NCBI GenBank assembly: GCA_034008185.1
Contig: CM067095.1
Coordinates: 4,944,610 to 5,008,609 of the forward strand
Source of the DNA: Gorsachius magnificus
Lineage: Eukaryota; Chordata; Aves; Pelecaniformes; Ardeidae
DNA length: 64,000 nucleotides
Reading direction: 5' to 3'
Of the stretch, positions 1 through 15,155 are shown piece by piece (position 1 is the stretch's first letter; each line of letters starts with the position of its first letter). The notes below the pieces were generated by a model that had not been told where the DNA came from, did no database searches, and saw nothing but the letters and a program-made list of their open reading frames with translations. A program made the position numbers and the translations under genes.

Positions 1-234
1 TGAAAGCACATTTGTACTTATGTTCTGCTCATGAGTGTTGGCTCTGCAGCCACTACATCCTGGACCATGACCTCATCAGAACTGAGTCTAAGTGGTTTCA
101 GCTTGACACTGTATTTGGATACACATGAAATAAGTTGCCTTGAGAATTCAGGGGTCATTCTCCCCACCTAGTCAATAGCAGCTATCCCTCCCAGTGTTTT
201 CTCCATGCATTCTAGTCCACAGAAGATCCCACTG

Positions 235-337
235 CACAAACAACAAACAAAAAACCTACCCAAAACAACAACACACAACAAAGAACAAAACCAAAACCCA
301 CCACCAACACTCAACACTCCCCCCCACACACACACCA
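235..337. repeat. A/C-only low-complexity tract
   Basis: About 100 bases on the + strand are almost purely A and C; I count only three T and one G. They include a C7 run and a short CA repeat. The complementary strand is therefore pure G/T. This is strand-asymmetric simple sequence and has no coding meaning, although it keeps reading frames open on both strands (194-388 + and 168-350 -). Confidence 0.8.
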
Positions 338-3300
338 TGTCTAAGCTCAAATATCCTGCTTAAAGCTACAGAGAGGAAAGTTAACTAGAGATAATATACA
401 ATTTCATTTTATGTCCTTACTCGGGCTGTGTGAATAATTGATTTCTCAGTTCGGCAGATCAAACTGAATTTGAAACAGCTCCTTCTCTTGCTCAAACCCT
501 CTCAAAATTTCATTTTGACATGACATGTTCCATTTCAGTCTTGTAATAAAAGCTGTGAAATGAAGGCCAGACTCACAAAATGGAGAGGAGAAAGAGGAGT
601 TCCCTTCTACAGAAAAGCTCAGGACCCTCCCTTGTCCCGTGACTCTACAAGATAGCTAAGCCAATGCAACAGCTACCTTGTGGTGAAAGGAGCCATCCTG
701 ACCTCCCTTCCTGCACTTCCACGGAGATACACACAAGCAGCAGTGAAGGAGGTGGGAGAGGCCTTTTTGGCAGCACTACCTATTGGGTTAGCTAAAATCT
801 ATCACAGAACTGATTTCTCCAAGATCGAGAACTGCATTCAAAGTGAACCCTCTCCAATGAAGAGACCAAAGGAGACTTACCTTAGAAGCAAGCAGTTAAG
901 ACATCTTTCCGAAGTCAAGTGTCCTGCCGCTCAAATCTAGTCTTCAGTTAATTCAAACAGAAGATTTGAAGCAAGCCGGGACATTTTAATTATCTTGGAA
1001 TAACAGCAACAGAAGAAACTGAGAGTGCCTGGGCCAGGAAAGCCTGCAGTAAGCATTCGCCCAAAGATGGAAGAGGTATGATTTACAGTCTCAGTGCTGA
1101 ATCAGGTTCCCCACACCCTGGGCAGTACTCTAATCAGTACGCTTGTATCATTTCATATCAGGATGTATCATTTTCTCTGGTTTGTAAACCTAAACTCAGT
1201 ATTTTTCTTAGCTGAAACTATTCAGCTTTTTTTGCCAGTAGTTTCAGAACCTATGAAATCTCCTTTTTTAAGAAATCCTATATGCAAAAACCATCCCCTG
1301 AATTGTTGTGTAGTAGTAACACCCTGCTTGTTAAGAATCATTCCTGTCCAGCATTTCACTTGCAGGTGAAATGCCCACGTCTATAGGAATGAGGAGGAGG
1401 AGCCAGGATAAAACTGGAACACCAGAACAGTAATTGAAAACTTCTGCTTTTGCCCAGATGCTAAGCCAGGTGACAGCACTCAAGAGCTGCCAGGGCAGCT
1501 GGCAAACACCAAGTGTAGATGAATACATAAGTGTTCTTTTTTTAAACTTGTTCATGGGCTTTTGAATTCCCTCACAACTTCTTGAATCTATTTTTGTCAT
1601 TAAATGAATAAAAATATTGAAAGGAAGAAAGAGAAAGCACATTTCATGAAAGCACTGACATATCCCGTATGAGTGGAATAACCAGTGGACTCTGTAAAAA
1701 TACCTAAATCCTCACATACCTTATACTCCTGAATTGACTTGTTAAATTAAAAAAAAGAAAAAATTGTGCTCCGAACTTTCTGAGGTAATAACTTTATTAC
1801 CCAAATAATATCGCTGTTCCTCTTAAGACCAAGTGATTCATCCAAGGTCACAAACAGTCTGTGTCTCTTGACATCAGATTACACTTTAATTCTGACAGTT
1901 AGCATGCCTAAATTTAAAGGTGAACCATGCCCGTAGAAACTCAGAACTAGGAGCTGCAGCATTACCACAAGACAAGATTCAGATTGGAGCTCACTGATGG
2001 TCTCTGGCTCTAGGAGTCAGAATTGTTACACATCTCCTTCTCTTAAGGTGCCATGAGTCCCACATCCCAGCCCTGCCACATTTCATTCAAAATCTGCCTG
2101 CCTGACATGAGATCTAACCTCTGTAGTGCGTTACACGTCCATTAAACACAATTAAATTATGAGGAATTTGTAATTAATACAGATCCTTTTTTTCAGTACA
2201 GTATATGGAAACAAATAGGTAATTTCTGATGAGCAGTAACAACCATAATGTTAAAACTAAAAACTGTTCCACTGTTCTTTCGAGTTTTTATTCATGATGC
2301 TCAAGCTGATTACCTACACCCTAACAGCAGTGTTCAGGACAACAAAGAATGCAGTTTTCCTTTATGAATTGCTACTTCTGCTTAATATTTAGAAACTCCT
2401 TCAACAGCATACTATGGAGTTTATAAACAGTTAAGGCAAGTACTATCAGGTTTTGCCAAATTAGATATTGAATTTATTAATAATTTACTGTAACTTTTAG
2501 TACCATGCTTAAAAATAGCTCTCCCATGAGCTTTTAGTCCATATCAGACACTGTGGTAATTATCCTTAGAATCTAAATCATTACAATAAAAACAAAATAA
2601 CCAGACTGAGCAGAAGCAAAGCCAAATTTTAATCTTCATGAGTAACATTTCTCACTTTCATGCAAATCCCTGTGTGTGCATTGAAGGCCATTGAAACAGA
2701 ACTAGTTAACAAGAGATGCTAGTAAAATTAAGGAAAGTATCCATGCAAAAAGTGAGGAAAAAGAGCCATCCATAAGCCTCTCTTTCCACATGAAGGATTT
2801 TAAATCACCTCCCTTACTCTCTTTATAATCCCTCCTGTTTTTTTTAATTCTCTCTACGCTACCCCCACCTACATACAATCACTATGGAAAATAAGCTCAT
2901 TATAGTGCAGCATGGGGAAGCAACAGCAGTCAGAAATGAATCAAGTGCTCCAAAGCTTCATATTAGTGGCTGCCATCTGCATCACAAGGAAAACGTGATG
3001 GCATCCCCATTAGACAGTAACCTATACTGAGAAGAGATCCAGATTTGTCTTGATGAGTTTATGCTACCAGAATAAATGTTGGTTTTCCCCGTCTTCCAGG
3101 TCATCTTGCCAGGATTCCCTGCTACAACACGTTAATCTCAATTACTATGGTTAATACTATACTAGCTTATTTTATTCCTACATTAAAGTTACGTGAGAAG
3201 TGTGGTGGAGAACTTTATAATCATAGAGTCAAACTCATCAATATCTAGATACCTGTCTTCTCTCCAGGAAGCGTTGGCACATTTACTCCCCTATTTTAAG

Positions 3301-6300
3301 TTATTTTAGCTTTGTCTATATAGACGTAACAGAAAAACAACCTCTTTGCATTTCTTTATATTTAGTTCTGTCAAAGAATCTGGACACGACTCAGCTGAAG
3401 TCAATAGAAGGACACAATTAATGTGATTTTGTCTCAAGTTTGTCATACAAGATTTATGTTGCCATAACAGAGATTTATGAAGTAATAAAGTTGTACTATT
3501 ATTAAACTTTCTACAGCATATCAGTAACGGGGATTACACAAATCATCTCATATGGGGGAAAGCAAAAACCGCTATATAACATTTTTAGATGGTAAGCTTT
3601 TTAATAAAATTTGTATTCTTTTAAATAAACAATGCCTATCTCATTTATTGAGTTTCCATGCAGCATTCTGTGTAAATCGAGAAAAATCTGGACCTTCACT
3701 TCTTAAGATATGATAAATACATTCAATTTGTTATGTAACAAATATCCGGAAAGAGGGGAAAAATATGTACCTATGAGTGACACTGAAAATTAACATGAAT
3801 AATTTCTATCTATTAAAACTACTTTTTTGTAACCTTTAAAATGCTCTAACATGTTTTCTGTATTTATACTTATATCCCAAAGAATTCCAAAGAGGAACAC
3901 ATTATGTTGTCAGTACATCTTTGCAGATCTCCTCCCAATTTAAAATATATGCTATTTCAGACCTTGGCAAAGCCAAATGACAGAAATATAGGGAGAGGTG
4001 TCAGATCACTAAAAAAAAAAAAAAAAGCCTTTAAGGTAAGTTTAATAGGCATCTTTAGTGCTCTTGAAAATCGCCCCTGTATATAAAAATCACCCCTCAT
4101 CTCACAATAAACTCATGTAATCCACTGGATTTATGTCCAACAAAATCCAGCCCAAAATTATTACAAAAGCTCACATTTGACCAAAATTTGTCTGAGTCAT
4201 ATTCTATTCCAACAACATGATTATACGGCAAGTTTATTTGTTTGTCCATCTTCCTCACTTATGCTGCTATTACAGCAGAAATCCAGCAGTCCTGCCCTAT
4301 AACTAACTTTAACTTACCAGACTGTACAAACAGAAGAGAAGCACATACTTTAGTAAGAAAATGGACCATGATACCTTACTTTCTTAAATCTATTGCAGAG
4401 ATACAGAAAAAAAAAGTGATTGCCTTGAGCATCCTCTGATCCCAAGTTTAGACAATGATTTTGTGACAGGGTTAACCATAACGATCAAAATGTATTTTGC
4501 TATCTAACATCACCTACATCTAGAATTAGCAAAAAGGAGACTGCAATCCAGAAAGGGACAAATGTAAGGGGAAAGAGAGGTCATATTTAAAATTCCTTCC
4601 ATTCCTCTGGAATGGTTAGCCAGCCTTTGGGCTGAGCCTCTGGAAGATAGTTCAAACCAAGATTCCCAAAGGGATTAAGAGAAATGGGAAGGGAGCCAGC
4701 AAACTGAAGACAAGTTTTACGTACCAAACATGCTCTTCAATAATTCACAAGGCATGAAATTGCCTCCTATATTATTTGGCTTTGGTCCAAAGCAAGTCTA
4801 ATTTGTCAATTCTAGAGAAAAGCAAATCAATGTATACAAAAGTAACACATGTAATGCATATATTTCCTAGACTTCAGGATTAAAATACATAATTGCTTTC
4901 TTCAGAAAACACATTATACAACATGTTAGTGAGCCTTTTATTTTCAGGAAGGTATGTAATTTGTTTCCTTCCCAGAGCCCTATATAAGACATCATGTACT
5001 ATCCTTCCCACTTTGTATTTCAAGTCACATGCACAATCCTGCATGTCCTCCACATTCCATAAAAATTCCATATACAGAAAGCACAAAGTAACAGACATTA
5101 AAGGAATAAAGTATCTTCACGGCATCATTTTGGCCAATCATATTGCAGCACCACGATTACAGTATGTCAATTCAACTAATGATAAACCAACACCAGTATT
5201 TTGACTAAACTTCTTTCCTGAGCGCGCTTAGCTTCTCAACATGAGTAGTCTACTTTTAGGGATTGGTTTGACCAAATCAGGGAGTAAATAACACCAGGGA
5301 AAGCACTGAAGAAAAAATATGCTACTTGTGGGCCAACTGTGATATGTGGAAACAAGTAATGCCATCTTTGTAGCATTTCCAAAAGATGCTGTTAGTAACT
5401 ATTGTAAACACAGTCCTATTCCACGTTAAAATAACTTCCTGCTCTGGAAAGTGTCAAAAAATTGAATGGGATTTCATATTTACTGCTTCAAATTACCAAA
5501 GCAAATTTTGCTTATTTTGCAAACTGAAAGATTGGTTCTTACAGCTAACTTAACAAATTCTGTCTCAAGTTATGGCAAAGCCATTTCTGATTCATGTACT
5601 ATCATAATAAAATTTTAATATACATATATATTATCTATATCCATAAAATATCCATATAAAATAAATATCTAGCAAAAATGTGCTTCCTTAAAAGAAACAT
5701 TATTGACAGATTAGAAGACAAGTATCAAGTTATTACTACTGGGAAAAAATTTGACAGATCTTCTATTTCAAAGATATTAATTTTATAATGGAACAAATGG
5801 TTCCTTTACTTAAAAATTAAGATCTTGAATTATTCACAAAATAATCATCATGCTCTCCTTGCATTTTGCTTAGTGTGCAGGCTGTGCTTGCAATTATTTG
5901 CAGAACAGACATTCATGTCATGCCCAGCATAAGGTATTACTATAAATGCAAACAAACTTTAATATCCCTCTAAAGTTACATTTGCTATAGCATAAAGATC
6001 AAAATACTCACTGTACCATGAAGCACCTTGGATCTACCAGTGAGGACAGATGCACCAAACAAGTCTGTAATATTTTGGCTCAACATACAGGTAAAATTAG
6101 CAGACCAAAATATTCTATATTGCTGGATAGCTGCAAGGACAAAGGTACGGCTGAGAAAAGCATTTTATACAGCATAGCTAGCTTTCCTAGCATACCAGTC
6201 AGCATGCAAGGCAATTCCAGAGAACAGGAGTGTCTAAGTGGTCTGCTAGCAGCATGCACTCTGCTGAGTAACTGCTGTGGACCTAAGGCTCTCCCACTCA

Positions 6301-9300
6301 CCCTGCCTAACCTAAGAGCTCATCAGATGTATACTGCAGGCTTGGATAGCAATAGGCTGCTCCCTGAAAGATATGTTATAGTAAAAGATGTTAGTGAAAA
6401 AGCATGAATCCACTTTCAATGCACTTCCTTCATGCTCTGACGAGGCCTTCAGCAACACTGGTGGCCAAAACGAAGATGAAATCTGGCAAGCAAATACATA
6501 CTGTTAGTCTGCAACACACAAATTAGACCAAGAGAAGTACTGCAGGCACAGTCACATATATTTCATTTATAAAGAATTGCAAGCAAATATTTTCTACTTT
6601 TTATTTTTTATTTAATACTGCTTCCCTTTTTTTTTTTTTAGAAATCAAATTACAGCATTACAAAGTTACAATATCAAGGATATGTCAAGACACAGGAGCT
6701 TGCAAAAGTGAATCTTGTGATTTCTGCATGAAAAAGAACTGATGAAGTTTCCAGAAACATAAGAGTCCTTTACACTACCTATTTAAGAAAATACCCCACA
6801 AGGTACCAGAAGAAAACTAAAGGCCATTGCTATTGTAAAACTAATCAGGATATGTTTTCTCATTTGCTACCAGGTAAGGGAATTCTTCTCTTTGTAATAA
6901 TTATCTTGAGTGCCTCTAATTACCTTTTCAACGTTTTTTTTGGCAGAAATCCTTACAGATGCAAGACACAGAAAACACATAAAAGACAGGAAAACATGCA
7001 TTTCAAAGTGCAACCACATATTTTTAAACAATCTATCTGCCAATTTTAAATGAAATACATGACGACCTTACAACAAATTTATGAAAGGAATAAAAAACAA
7101 GTGGAAATCAGATTTCATTCATTGGTCCAAACCAGTTCTATTCTAGCCTTGTTTCAATTTATTTTACTGTGATATTTGAGGATATAAAATGCACCTGCAT
7201 GTTAAACATATCCTGTGACAATACTACAAAGAAAACAGTGACCTTAACTTGACTCATCCATTTGGAATTCAGTTGCATTAATGGCATTCTGCTGAGGAAT
7301 ATCTGCATGACCAACAGAATTAAATTATCAGTCTCTAACAGTCTTTTGAGCAGTGATAAACAACTGAACAGATTCATGAACTTTTAGCTAGGCCGCAGAT
7401 CAAGAATACAACTTGGGGTTGCCTGATGTCCTGTTTTTTTGATCACATTCTCTCCACAGTATAATTGGGCAGGTAAGTGGGCATTGTCAAAACAAAGGGG
7501 GGTGGGGGGGAAGCAACCCCAAACCTCTTCTTACCTGTTGCTTAAAATCTAATGAAATAAATTATTGTGACTTAGGAGGATTAGGCCTGTGACGTGGGAA
7601 GCAGCTGGTGACAGTAGTGCAACTGGAGCTGGGAGAAAGACTGAAAATATTCATGAAAATGTAGCAAAGTAAAAATAAAAAGCTACTACCTGGAGTTGTA
7701 ACTGCCAAAAAGAAGTGTGACAACGTGGTTTGATAATTCTCAGATAAGTGTATTCTTTATCTCCTAGGTTCTATATCTTTCTCCTTCAACTGCCAGCCCT
7801 TCCCAGCAGTTCTTCTTGACCTCACAATCCATGAATAAAACACAGTTTCAGTCTTACACCCTGTCGTCCATTCATCACTCTGCTAAGTCCCTTTGCTGGC
7901 TCTGTTCCGCAATTTATGCATCGTAAAATTCTGTACACGTTTAACAGAGCAGCAATTTATAAATAGCTTTTATTATACAAGGCAGGTTTGATGCTCAAAC
8001 AGGAGGTCAGAGGTACTGGCACTTAATTCTTAAACTTTTCTATTCTGCTGTTCCTCCCAATTTTTGCAACTAGCTATCCTCAAAGAAGAACATAAAGCTT
8101 GATTTGTAATAATCTTTCCTTTTTGATGAGCTCACCTCTTTAACAGTGGGCAATGTCTCCTTTTCATATATGAAATATTAGAAAAATGAAGACACCAGAC
8201 AGTTATCCCCACACTGAGACATAAATCAGCCACAGTTCTACTACTTACTAAGTCCAAGGCACAGATTCCCACAGCAACATATGGATCCTTTGCCATAGTA
8301 TCACTTTGCTCAGATACATATTCTGGAGATGGAAGAAACAACTGTAAACAACAAAGCAAATACGCTTCGGTGGTAGACTGAACTGACGCAGGGCCATTGA
8401 AATAGCAGGCAAAGCAAGCGATCAGGGTATGGGTTTCACATCTAGAAACCACTACTCTGCATTAGTAGATGACAGCCTCCTTGCATACGTCTATTGTGGC
8501 TTCTTGCCAAAGTCAATTTAAGCCTACCATGGTCGGCACACCTGAGAGGAATAAAGAAAATGCTTAAAGAGCTATGGGGCTGTCATTGAGGAGAATGGCT
8601 AATACTGCAGTATGCTGGAACTGATGGCTCCAAAAGAGGTGAAGTCTATGTTATTTGTATGGGAAGAGAGGCTGCACAGCCTCAGGGAGCTACAGGGTAG
8701 TGTCCACAAGCCAGTAATTCCCTTTCCCTTCATTGTTATGTGCTAATGGAATACCCTAAGATAGCTGAATAATGGTAGAAACAAAGAGTCCACAGGGGGA
8801 AAAAAGTTGTACGCTAAGATGATCTTCTAAAGGAGAGACATTAACAATCCTTAACACTAACAACCTCTTCCTCTCCTGGCTTGGTTCATTCGCTGTCTTA
8901 CTAGTTCTTTGAGCAGGTATTGCTATATTGGATAAAAGTTTTCCCCACAGCAAAACAACCTGTCCCTATATTGTATAAAATTAATCCAAAACTGAAGTTC
9001 TATAGTGAAATTAGCATGTAAGTAAATTGTAGGGAAATCTGATTAAAAAAAAAAAGTAAGAACTCAAAACACTTGCTACTCAATTACCACTTTCAGTGCT
9101 ACCTAAAAATATTAAAGAAAATTATTATTGCTAAGTACTCTGAGACCAGTTTGTTAAGACACCCACTGATACAAATACTTGACCCTGCACTTAAGTATTT
9201 AAATCTTTTTAAGGTTCATAGCCCACCCGTCCCCCCTTGAGGTATAATCTGACACACAGCCAAGAGGAAAGGCTGTTCAGAGCTCTAATAGCACAGAAAC

Positions 9301-12300
9301 CCATTTGCAATTGCTCTTTTCATTTGTCCTCTACAAATCAGTCAAGGACCCAAGCTCCTGAAGAAATACTGCTAAATTGGACTCTGGTATTACTACTATT
9401 GTTCAGTAGCAACACTGCAGATGGATATAATTCCCAAGGACCAAGAAACTTCAGAGAGCCCCAGTAAAAAGACTGATAAAGAGAATAGGAGAAAAATGTG
9501 AAGAGACCCTCAAAGTGGTTTGTGCTCAGCATGTGCTGAGCCTGTCTCCTCCCTGGGCTAGGTAGTGCGGAGAGCTGGTAATGCTCCAGAAATGTCTCGG
9601 GCCCCATCTTCTGTTGCACTGCCTTTGATTTGCACATTCTTCTCTTCAGTGTGTGCAGCAAGAATGTCACTGCAGAGCAAAGCAAGAGAGTACCAGAGAT
9701 GGCCCACCAGCATCAAAGGAGCGTTCTCAACACTACAAGTCGTAAGGGGAAGTAGCAAGGGAGAAGGCTACTGTTCTCCCAAAACTCAATTTCTCTTCTT
9801 CAGCAGAGATGAGGAAAAGAGAAGGGTGGCAGGGACAACAAGGTCCAAGCATCATCAGATTCCATTAAAGTTCTCACTAATGTTCTTATTTAAAGAGGAG
9901 CTATTTGTGCTATTAGTTTTGGTGGAAATAGGGACAATTCTACCCATCAGAGGAACAAAAACCCAAAAGCATCTCCAAATCAAATAAAGAGGGACAAAAC
10001 GAAAACACTAATTACTTTTTAGGAGGAAACTTGACACATAAAGCATCATAGTTGTGATGGAAAAGGACCGGGCTTTGCAACTCTCTTCAGATCAATTCCA
10101 AATTGAGGATATCTTTAGATTTTTAGAGTGCAGATGTGCAGCTCTTTCCTATCAAGAAGTCACACATTCAAAAAAGGCACACAGAGTAATACTATTAAAT
10201 AGTCCTACATTACTTCAAAGCCTCATCCCAATTTCTGTGTGACTGGCAAAACACAGTGAACATGCTATCTATAGTTTACTGCACTCATCAGGCTTTTGAA
10301 AACACTTCATAAGGTCTTCATCTACCAAGAGCACAAGTCTCTCAACATTCCAATTCCTTCTGTGCAAGTTTTAATTCTCTTAGGACATGTTAAAGATGCA
10401 CACATTTATTACTGGTCTGTTCTACTCACTGATACTGCATCCAATAGAATAAATATTTGTAAATACCCAGCAACACCTTCTGTAAAGCAAAGCATCTCAA
10501 ACACTTGACAAGAATCAATTAAGTCTTGTTATGTAGAAATAGTATTTTTTTTCATTTTATAGATCACGACATTTAATTTCTTAAATAGGTGGAATAATTT
10601 AGGAGAATTTGTCTACAATAGGATTAACACGGAGCTCTTGCAGTTCCTGTATCCAGAAATCTCTGTGCATCTGCTAAGGGTGAGCCTCATAACCACGTAC
10701 ATGGTATTTGTTTATTATTTTGTAAATGTCTCTCTCCATTTTACTCTACACATATGAGACAGCCTCACTGGAAACATTACACTATAACTGACAATAAACA
10801 AAGGAGATGGGGTCTAAAATGCAGGTTACTGTAGGCAAGAAAAGCAATAGCTGAGATTAATTCCTTACTTAAGTCCCATGACTTGAACAGAATGCAAAGT
10901 GCAGCAATTATATTCAAATACAGTGAATGCCATAATTATGACTTCAGAGATAAGTGGAAATATTTTGAGAAGCAGTAGTTCAACTAAAGCCATATTTAAA
11001 ATAGGGAGTGCTAGACTTTACCTACTATAAAACAGTTTTAAGGGATTAACAATATTGTATTTTTAATTGTTTATGTCTAACATATGCTGGTTTGAAATTA
11101 AAGAAATAAAACCTCCTGTCTAACACACTACCATTAATAACTGTTACTATAAAGACACGAAACTTCTCTCTGAATCAAGGAAGAACTATTGCCCAAGTAT
11201 TTTAAGGGACCCTTCATTTTTCCCTGAAGACCTGTAAATCGGAGGTCTTCAATACTTGCGGTGAATATCAATGATTAATACTAACTTTAAAAATAACAGA
11301 GAGCAAGCAATGAATCCTTTCCAGGAAATATAATTTCCTCTGAGGTTATTGGAAGAAGGAGTTTAAACACTTATTCTGCAAGTTTAAAAACAATCGGAAA
11401 AAAAAAAAGCAGTTATTGCAGACAAAGTTTGGTGAGAAGACTTGTCATCTATAAATGAAAGGTCTTCCTTATACAATTTTCTTTTCTAAGATACAGAAAA
11501 AAATGGCAGGAGAATGATGCTTTATCTTCATAAATTACAGGGGCAGAAAGTCATAAGAGGCTGAAGTGATTTTCACCTAATATCGTATTTCTGAATGCAA
11601 GATTAACAACAGGTATTTCTGATTTAATTTGCTTTGTTTTAAAATCACTTCACAGCATGCTAATACAGAACTTCATGACAGCCATAATTCAAAGGCCATT
11701 CATAAGTAGTAGCAGAAAATTTCATGATCAATATAATCTGCCATTTTGAGCAGGGAGGACAGTATTTCTCAATAATCCTTACCAAGTATTTCTATAAGAT
11801 AAGAAACCTCATTCCAAAAAGTTTAGGAACTAGTAGCCAGCTTGCGATTCTATGTGTTTGGAACTGGCAGAGATGGTAATTCTTCTGTTTAATTTTTGCT
11901 TTGGCTTAATCACACATATCTTTCCATCAGTATGCAGATTTTTATTTCAAATGATGCCCTATAAGGAGTATACTGAAATTTGTGACAAGGAACAAAGCTT
12001 AGAAAGACGGAGCAGAAGATGGAATTAATGTGAAGAGAGAAAAGGGATAAACAGATTTGTTGTACAGCTCTTTGAAGGTGAGAATAAACAGAAGTTTGAG
12101 AGAAACACTGAAGAAAGGACAGTCAGCAGCTGGACAAGAAAATCATGTAAACATTATGCTGGATAGACTGAGCAAAGAAATGTCAAGGACTTTACAAGAG
12201 ATCAGGGAGAGAAAGGTATGAAGTATAGGCATAACAAATTATGCTTTTACAATTGAGAAGACAGTTTGCATTACAGAAATAAAAACGAAGCACTATCAGA

Positions 12301-14695
12301 AGCAAAGAGAGCCTGGGTGTTAGAAGAAAATACAAAAGCGCAATGTTATAAAACTACAGCAACAAAAAACCCCGAATGTATAAGCCCACACAAAGCCCCA
12401 AGGATCCTAATTAGAGAGAACAGGGCTGACCCATAGTCCTATTTTCTTTCATATATTCAGCCAACGAACTACAGAGAATTCCAGCAGCTAGAATTGACAG
12501 TGACATTTTAAGTCAATGAGAATCTATTTTACTCTTCCTCCCACAACACAAATGAATAGTAGTGCTAATGAAATTCCACTCCTATTATAAATTGACAAAC
12601 ACAATCCTGCATTTATCCCTTCCAGCAAAATTTGCCTTTTAACAAACTCAAACTATTCTGAAATACCCTGTGGTCACAACAGGACAAAACAAATTGCCAC
12701 TCTCTCCTGCACTGCCCTTTTTCCAATTAACTTGACTTAAGTAGACCAAGATAAAACTTCTTCTACTGTATTTTATACCTATAATTTTAGATGAATCATA
12801 TTCAAATTTACAATTTTAGTCACAGACTTTAATACAGTCTGGTTATTTATTTCCCATTTCATCAAATGTTTCTGACTGAGGATGGGCTTTTAATTCATTA
12901 CACCAAAATAACCTTAAAAAAAAAAATCCATACACACTGGTTTCCATCACTGTCTTCTCCAAAATGCCAAGGAATTACATTATGTACAGAAATTAGCAGA
13001 AGTTTACATAATAAAAAGAACTGATTGGATTTTGGACCAAGTTGCAAAATGTAATCTGTGCATATTATTCAGAAAAATAAGAGAAAATATTCTTATTCCT
13101 TTCTTTTTAAATGAGTTTCTTCAGAAAGGCTAGATAACCTTTTCCTATTTAATTGTGGTATGCTAGGAAAGAAGCCCTTTGTATCTCTCAATCAGAAGTG
13201 CATAGAGGAAAAACTCTGTATTTCTTTCAGGCAAAAAAAGAGATAGCTATAATATTTACCAAGCAGGAAAATGCGCAAAAAATAAAAAGGGAATAGTGTT
13301 GTACTGTGAGCTGTCTGCTCTCCCAAGCCAAGCAGGGTGTGACCAGCATCACACACCAAATGCACCAGATGATGTAGCAGTACCCTCCTCTCCTCTAGTT
13401 CTGTTACACAGAAAAAAAGGAAGGCAAGACCTTTCATATTTAAGCTGAGCTGTAAGGCAGTCAATTAGCCATTAGCAAGTGCAAACAATGCCATGCCACT
13501 TGTGAGTCTGCTTGACAAATTCCATTGTGAGTAAGGACTTTTTCCCCACAGTCTCTGGTTACCTTCCATCCCTGAAAAATTACATACCCCGTTGAGTACA
13601 GTCAGTAATTTGCTCAGCCTGAAAGTTGGCTAACATGACACATCTACTAGCAAGCTCTCCCAAATTTGAGAATTCACATTGGTATTAGCTGGGATTAAGA
13701 CAGTAAATAAATGTAGCACATCAGCTTCAAAATTCAACGTGTTTTCTGTATTTAGCTTCATTCACCATAGCTTTAATACAAACTGAATGGCACAAGTATT
13801 AAAAGTGTCACCACTCTTTATAAATATACACACACTTCAAACAATAGTCTTCAAAGTTCCTTTCTAGAGTTTGCCTTCATCCAAACATCAAGTATCAATG
13901 GCACTAAGGTGTCTTCTCCTGCTCTTGACTTAAATAGAGTCTTCCTCAGTAACCAACCAAGCTTTTACTACTTAAGAACTGGATCCAAGGTATCTCACCT
14001 AGTGCCTTGACAAGCTGATTATCTCACAACTCTCTGTTGGACATGAAAATCTGACTTTCCATCATACCACAATAAATAACAGCAACTCTTTACTATATCA
14101 TAGTTATACAGTAATGGAAATAGCATGAAAAACTTCAACCTCAAATACAAAGCTAGGATCCAATTCTGGTCTTATGTAAGCTCTAACAAGTAAAAATTGC
14201 TTCCAAAACCAAGTTATTTTCAATTACATGTGTCCTACTGTGCCAAGATAGTTCTGAATTCATTACAGCTTAGATTGCCATGAAAAAAATCTAGAAAAGC
14301 TTTGTGTTAACTACAGACTCATTGGCAAAGATCATCTTTATCTGTGATTAGTACTATAACACAGGTATAGTTACTGCAACGCAACAGTTCCAAGGCCAAA
14401 TGAAGAAATGTGTACCACAGAAAATAATTTCACAAAGATACAAGAGACATCTTGGCCACAGTTTACAACTTTTAACTACCTGTAGTAGGTATTATAGCAC
14501 CTTATTCTGATACTCCTATCTTTCAAAAAGTCTGGACTCTCCAGTTTCTGTTAGAGAGATCACATGTAACTACTACTAGCCCATGCATTTTCTGAAAACT
14601 GTTTCTGAAGATAACAGCAAAACGTAATAGCACCCATTTACTATGAGCAGTTAAATCAGGATCTATACATAAAACAAGTTAAGTTTTCTGGTTAT

Positions 14696-14737
14696 GTTAG
14701 TATACATAGCTTTGCTGTTAGTATAGATAGCTTTGCC
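14696..14737 (+). repeat. 21-bp tandem duplication
   Basis: Two adjacent 21-base units (14696-14716 and 14717-14737), each 'gttagtata.atagctttgc.', differ at two positions. This is a small local duplication in non-coding DNA with no sign of function. Confidence 0.85.
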
Positions 14738-15155
14738 TGTAGTTATCTTTGTAAAAGCTCTTTTTTTCTTGTAAATCACCGCTAAGAGTCAAATTTCAGC
14801 GGAGAGAATAAGGATTAACAGCAAGTGAGGACAACGCCACTCTTCCCATCAAGTTTCTAAGACTAAAGGATTCCTAGAACACTCATCACTCTGTGAAGTG
14901 CTTTTTCCTTTCTTTACCTTGACTGTATGCACTTGCACCATAGCTTCACTGAAAATAAAGGTGCTTTGGTCAAATATTATCTAGTCCACTGCTATCACAT
15001 ACACCAAATAAAACAGAACCTGACAACCAGGCAGCAGTAATTCTGCTCACATAAAATAATTGAAAAAAACTTATGAATTAAACTCTTTGGTCCCTGAAAA
15101 TTAAGGAAATATTGTAATGGAAAGAGATTTAAACTTACAGCAAAAACTAACCGTG

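Larger units (their letters stand above)
1..15155. other. A+T-rich non-coding DNA (intron or intergenic)
   Basis: No exon I can defend lies here. The sequence is A+T-rich and poor in CpG, with scattered homopolymer runs, for example A16 at about 4011-4026. All open frames of 60-140 codons are Cys/Leu/Phe/Ser-rich, lack recognisable domains and look like random translation. Several minus-strand segments have fair splice sites on both sides (for example 6012-6064, 8249-8441 and 13260-13400); they are treated under findings and not called genes. By mammalian gene order this could be 5' intron of ARVCF on the minus strand, but nothing in the sequence proves it. Confidence 0.6.

Noticed and set aside
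9237..9987. Overlapping open frames of 66-140 codons on both strands
   Set aside because: No domain, no supporting splice or start context, and both strands are equally open, which argues for chance.
13260..13400. 47-codon minus-strand segment with good acceptor and donor, leucine/histidine-rich
   Set aside because: The best-looking single candidate exon in the left half, but it stands alone: neighbouring segments are tiny and no protein family is recognisable. Kept only as part of the low-interest exon-chain finding.
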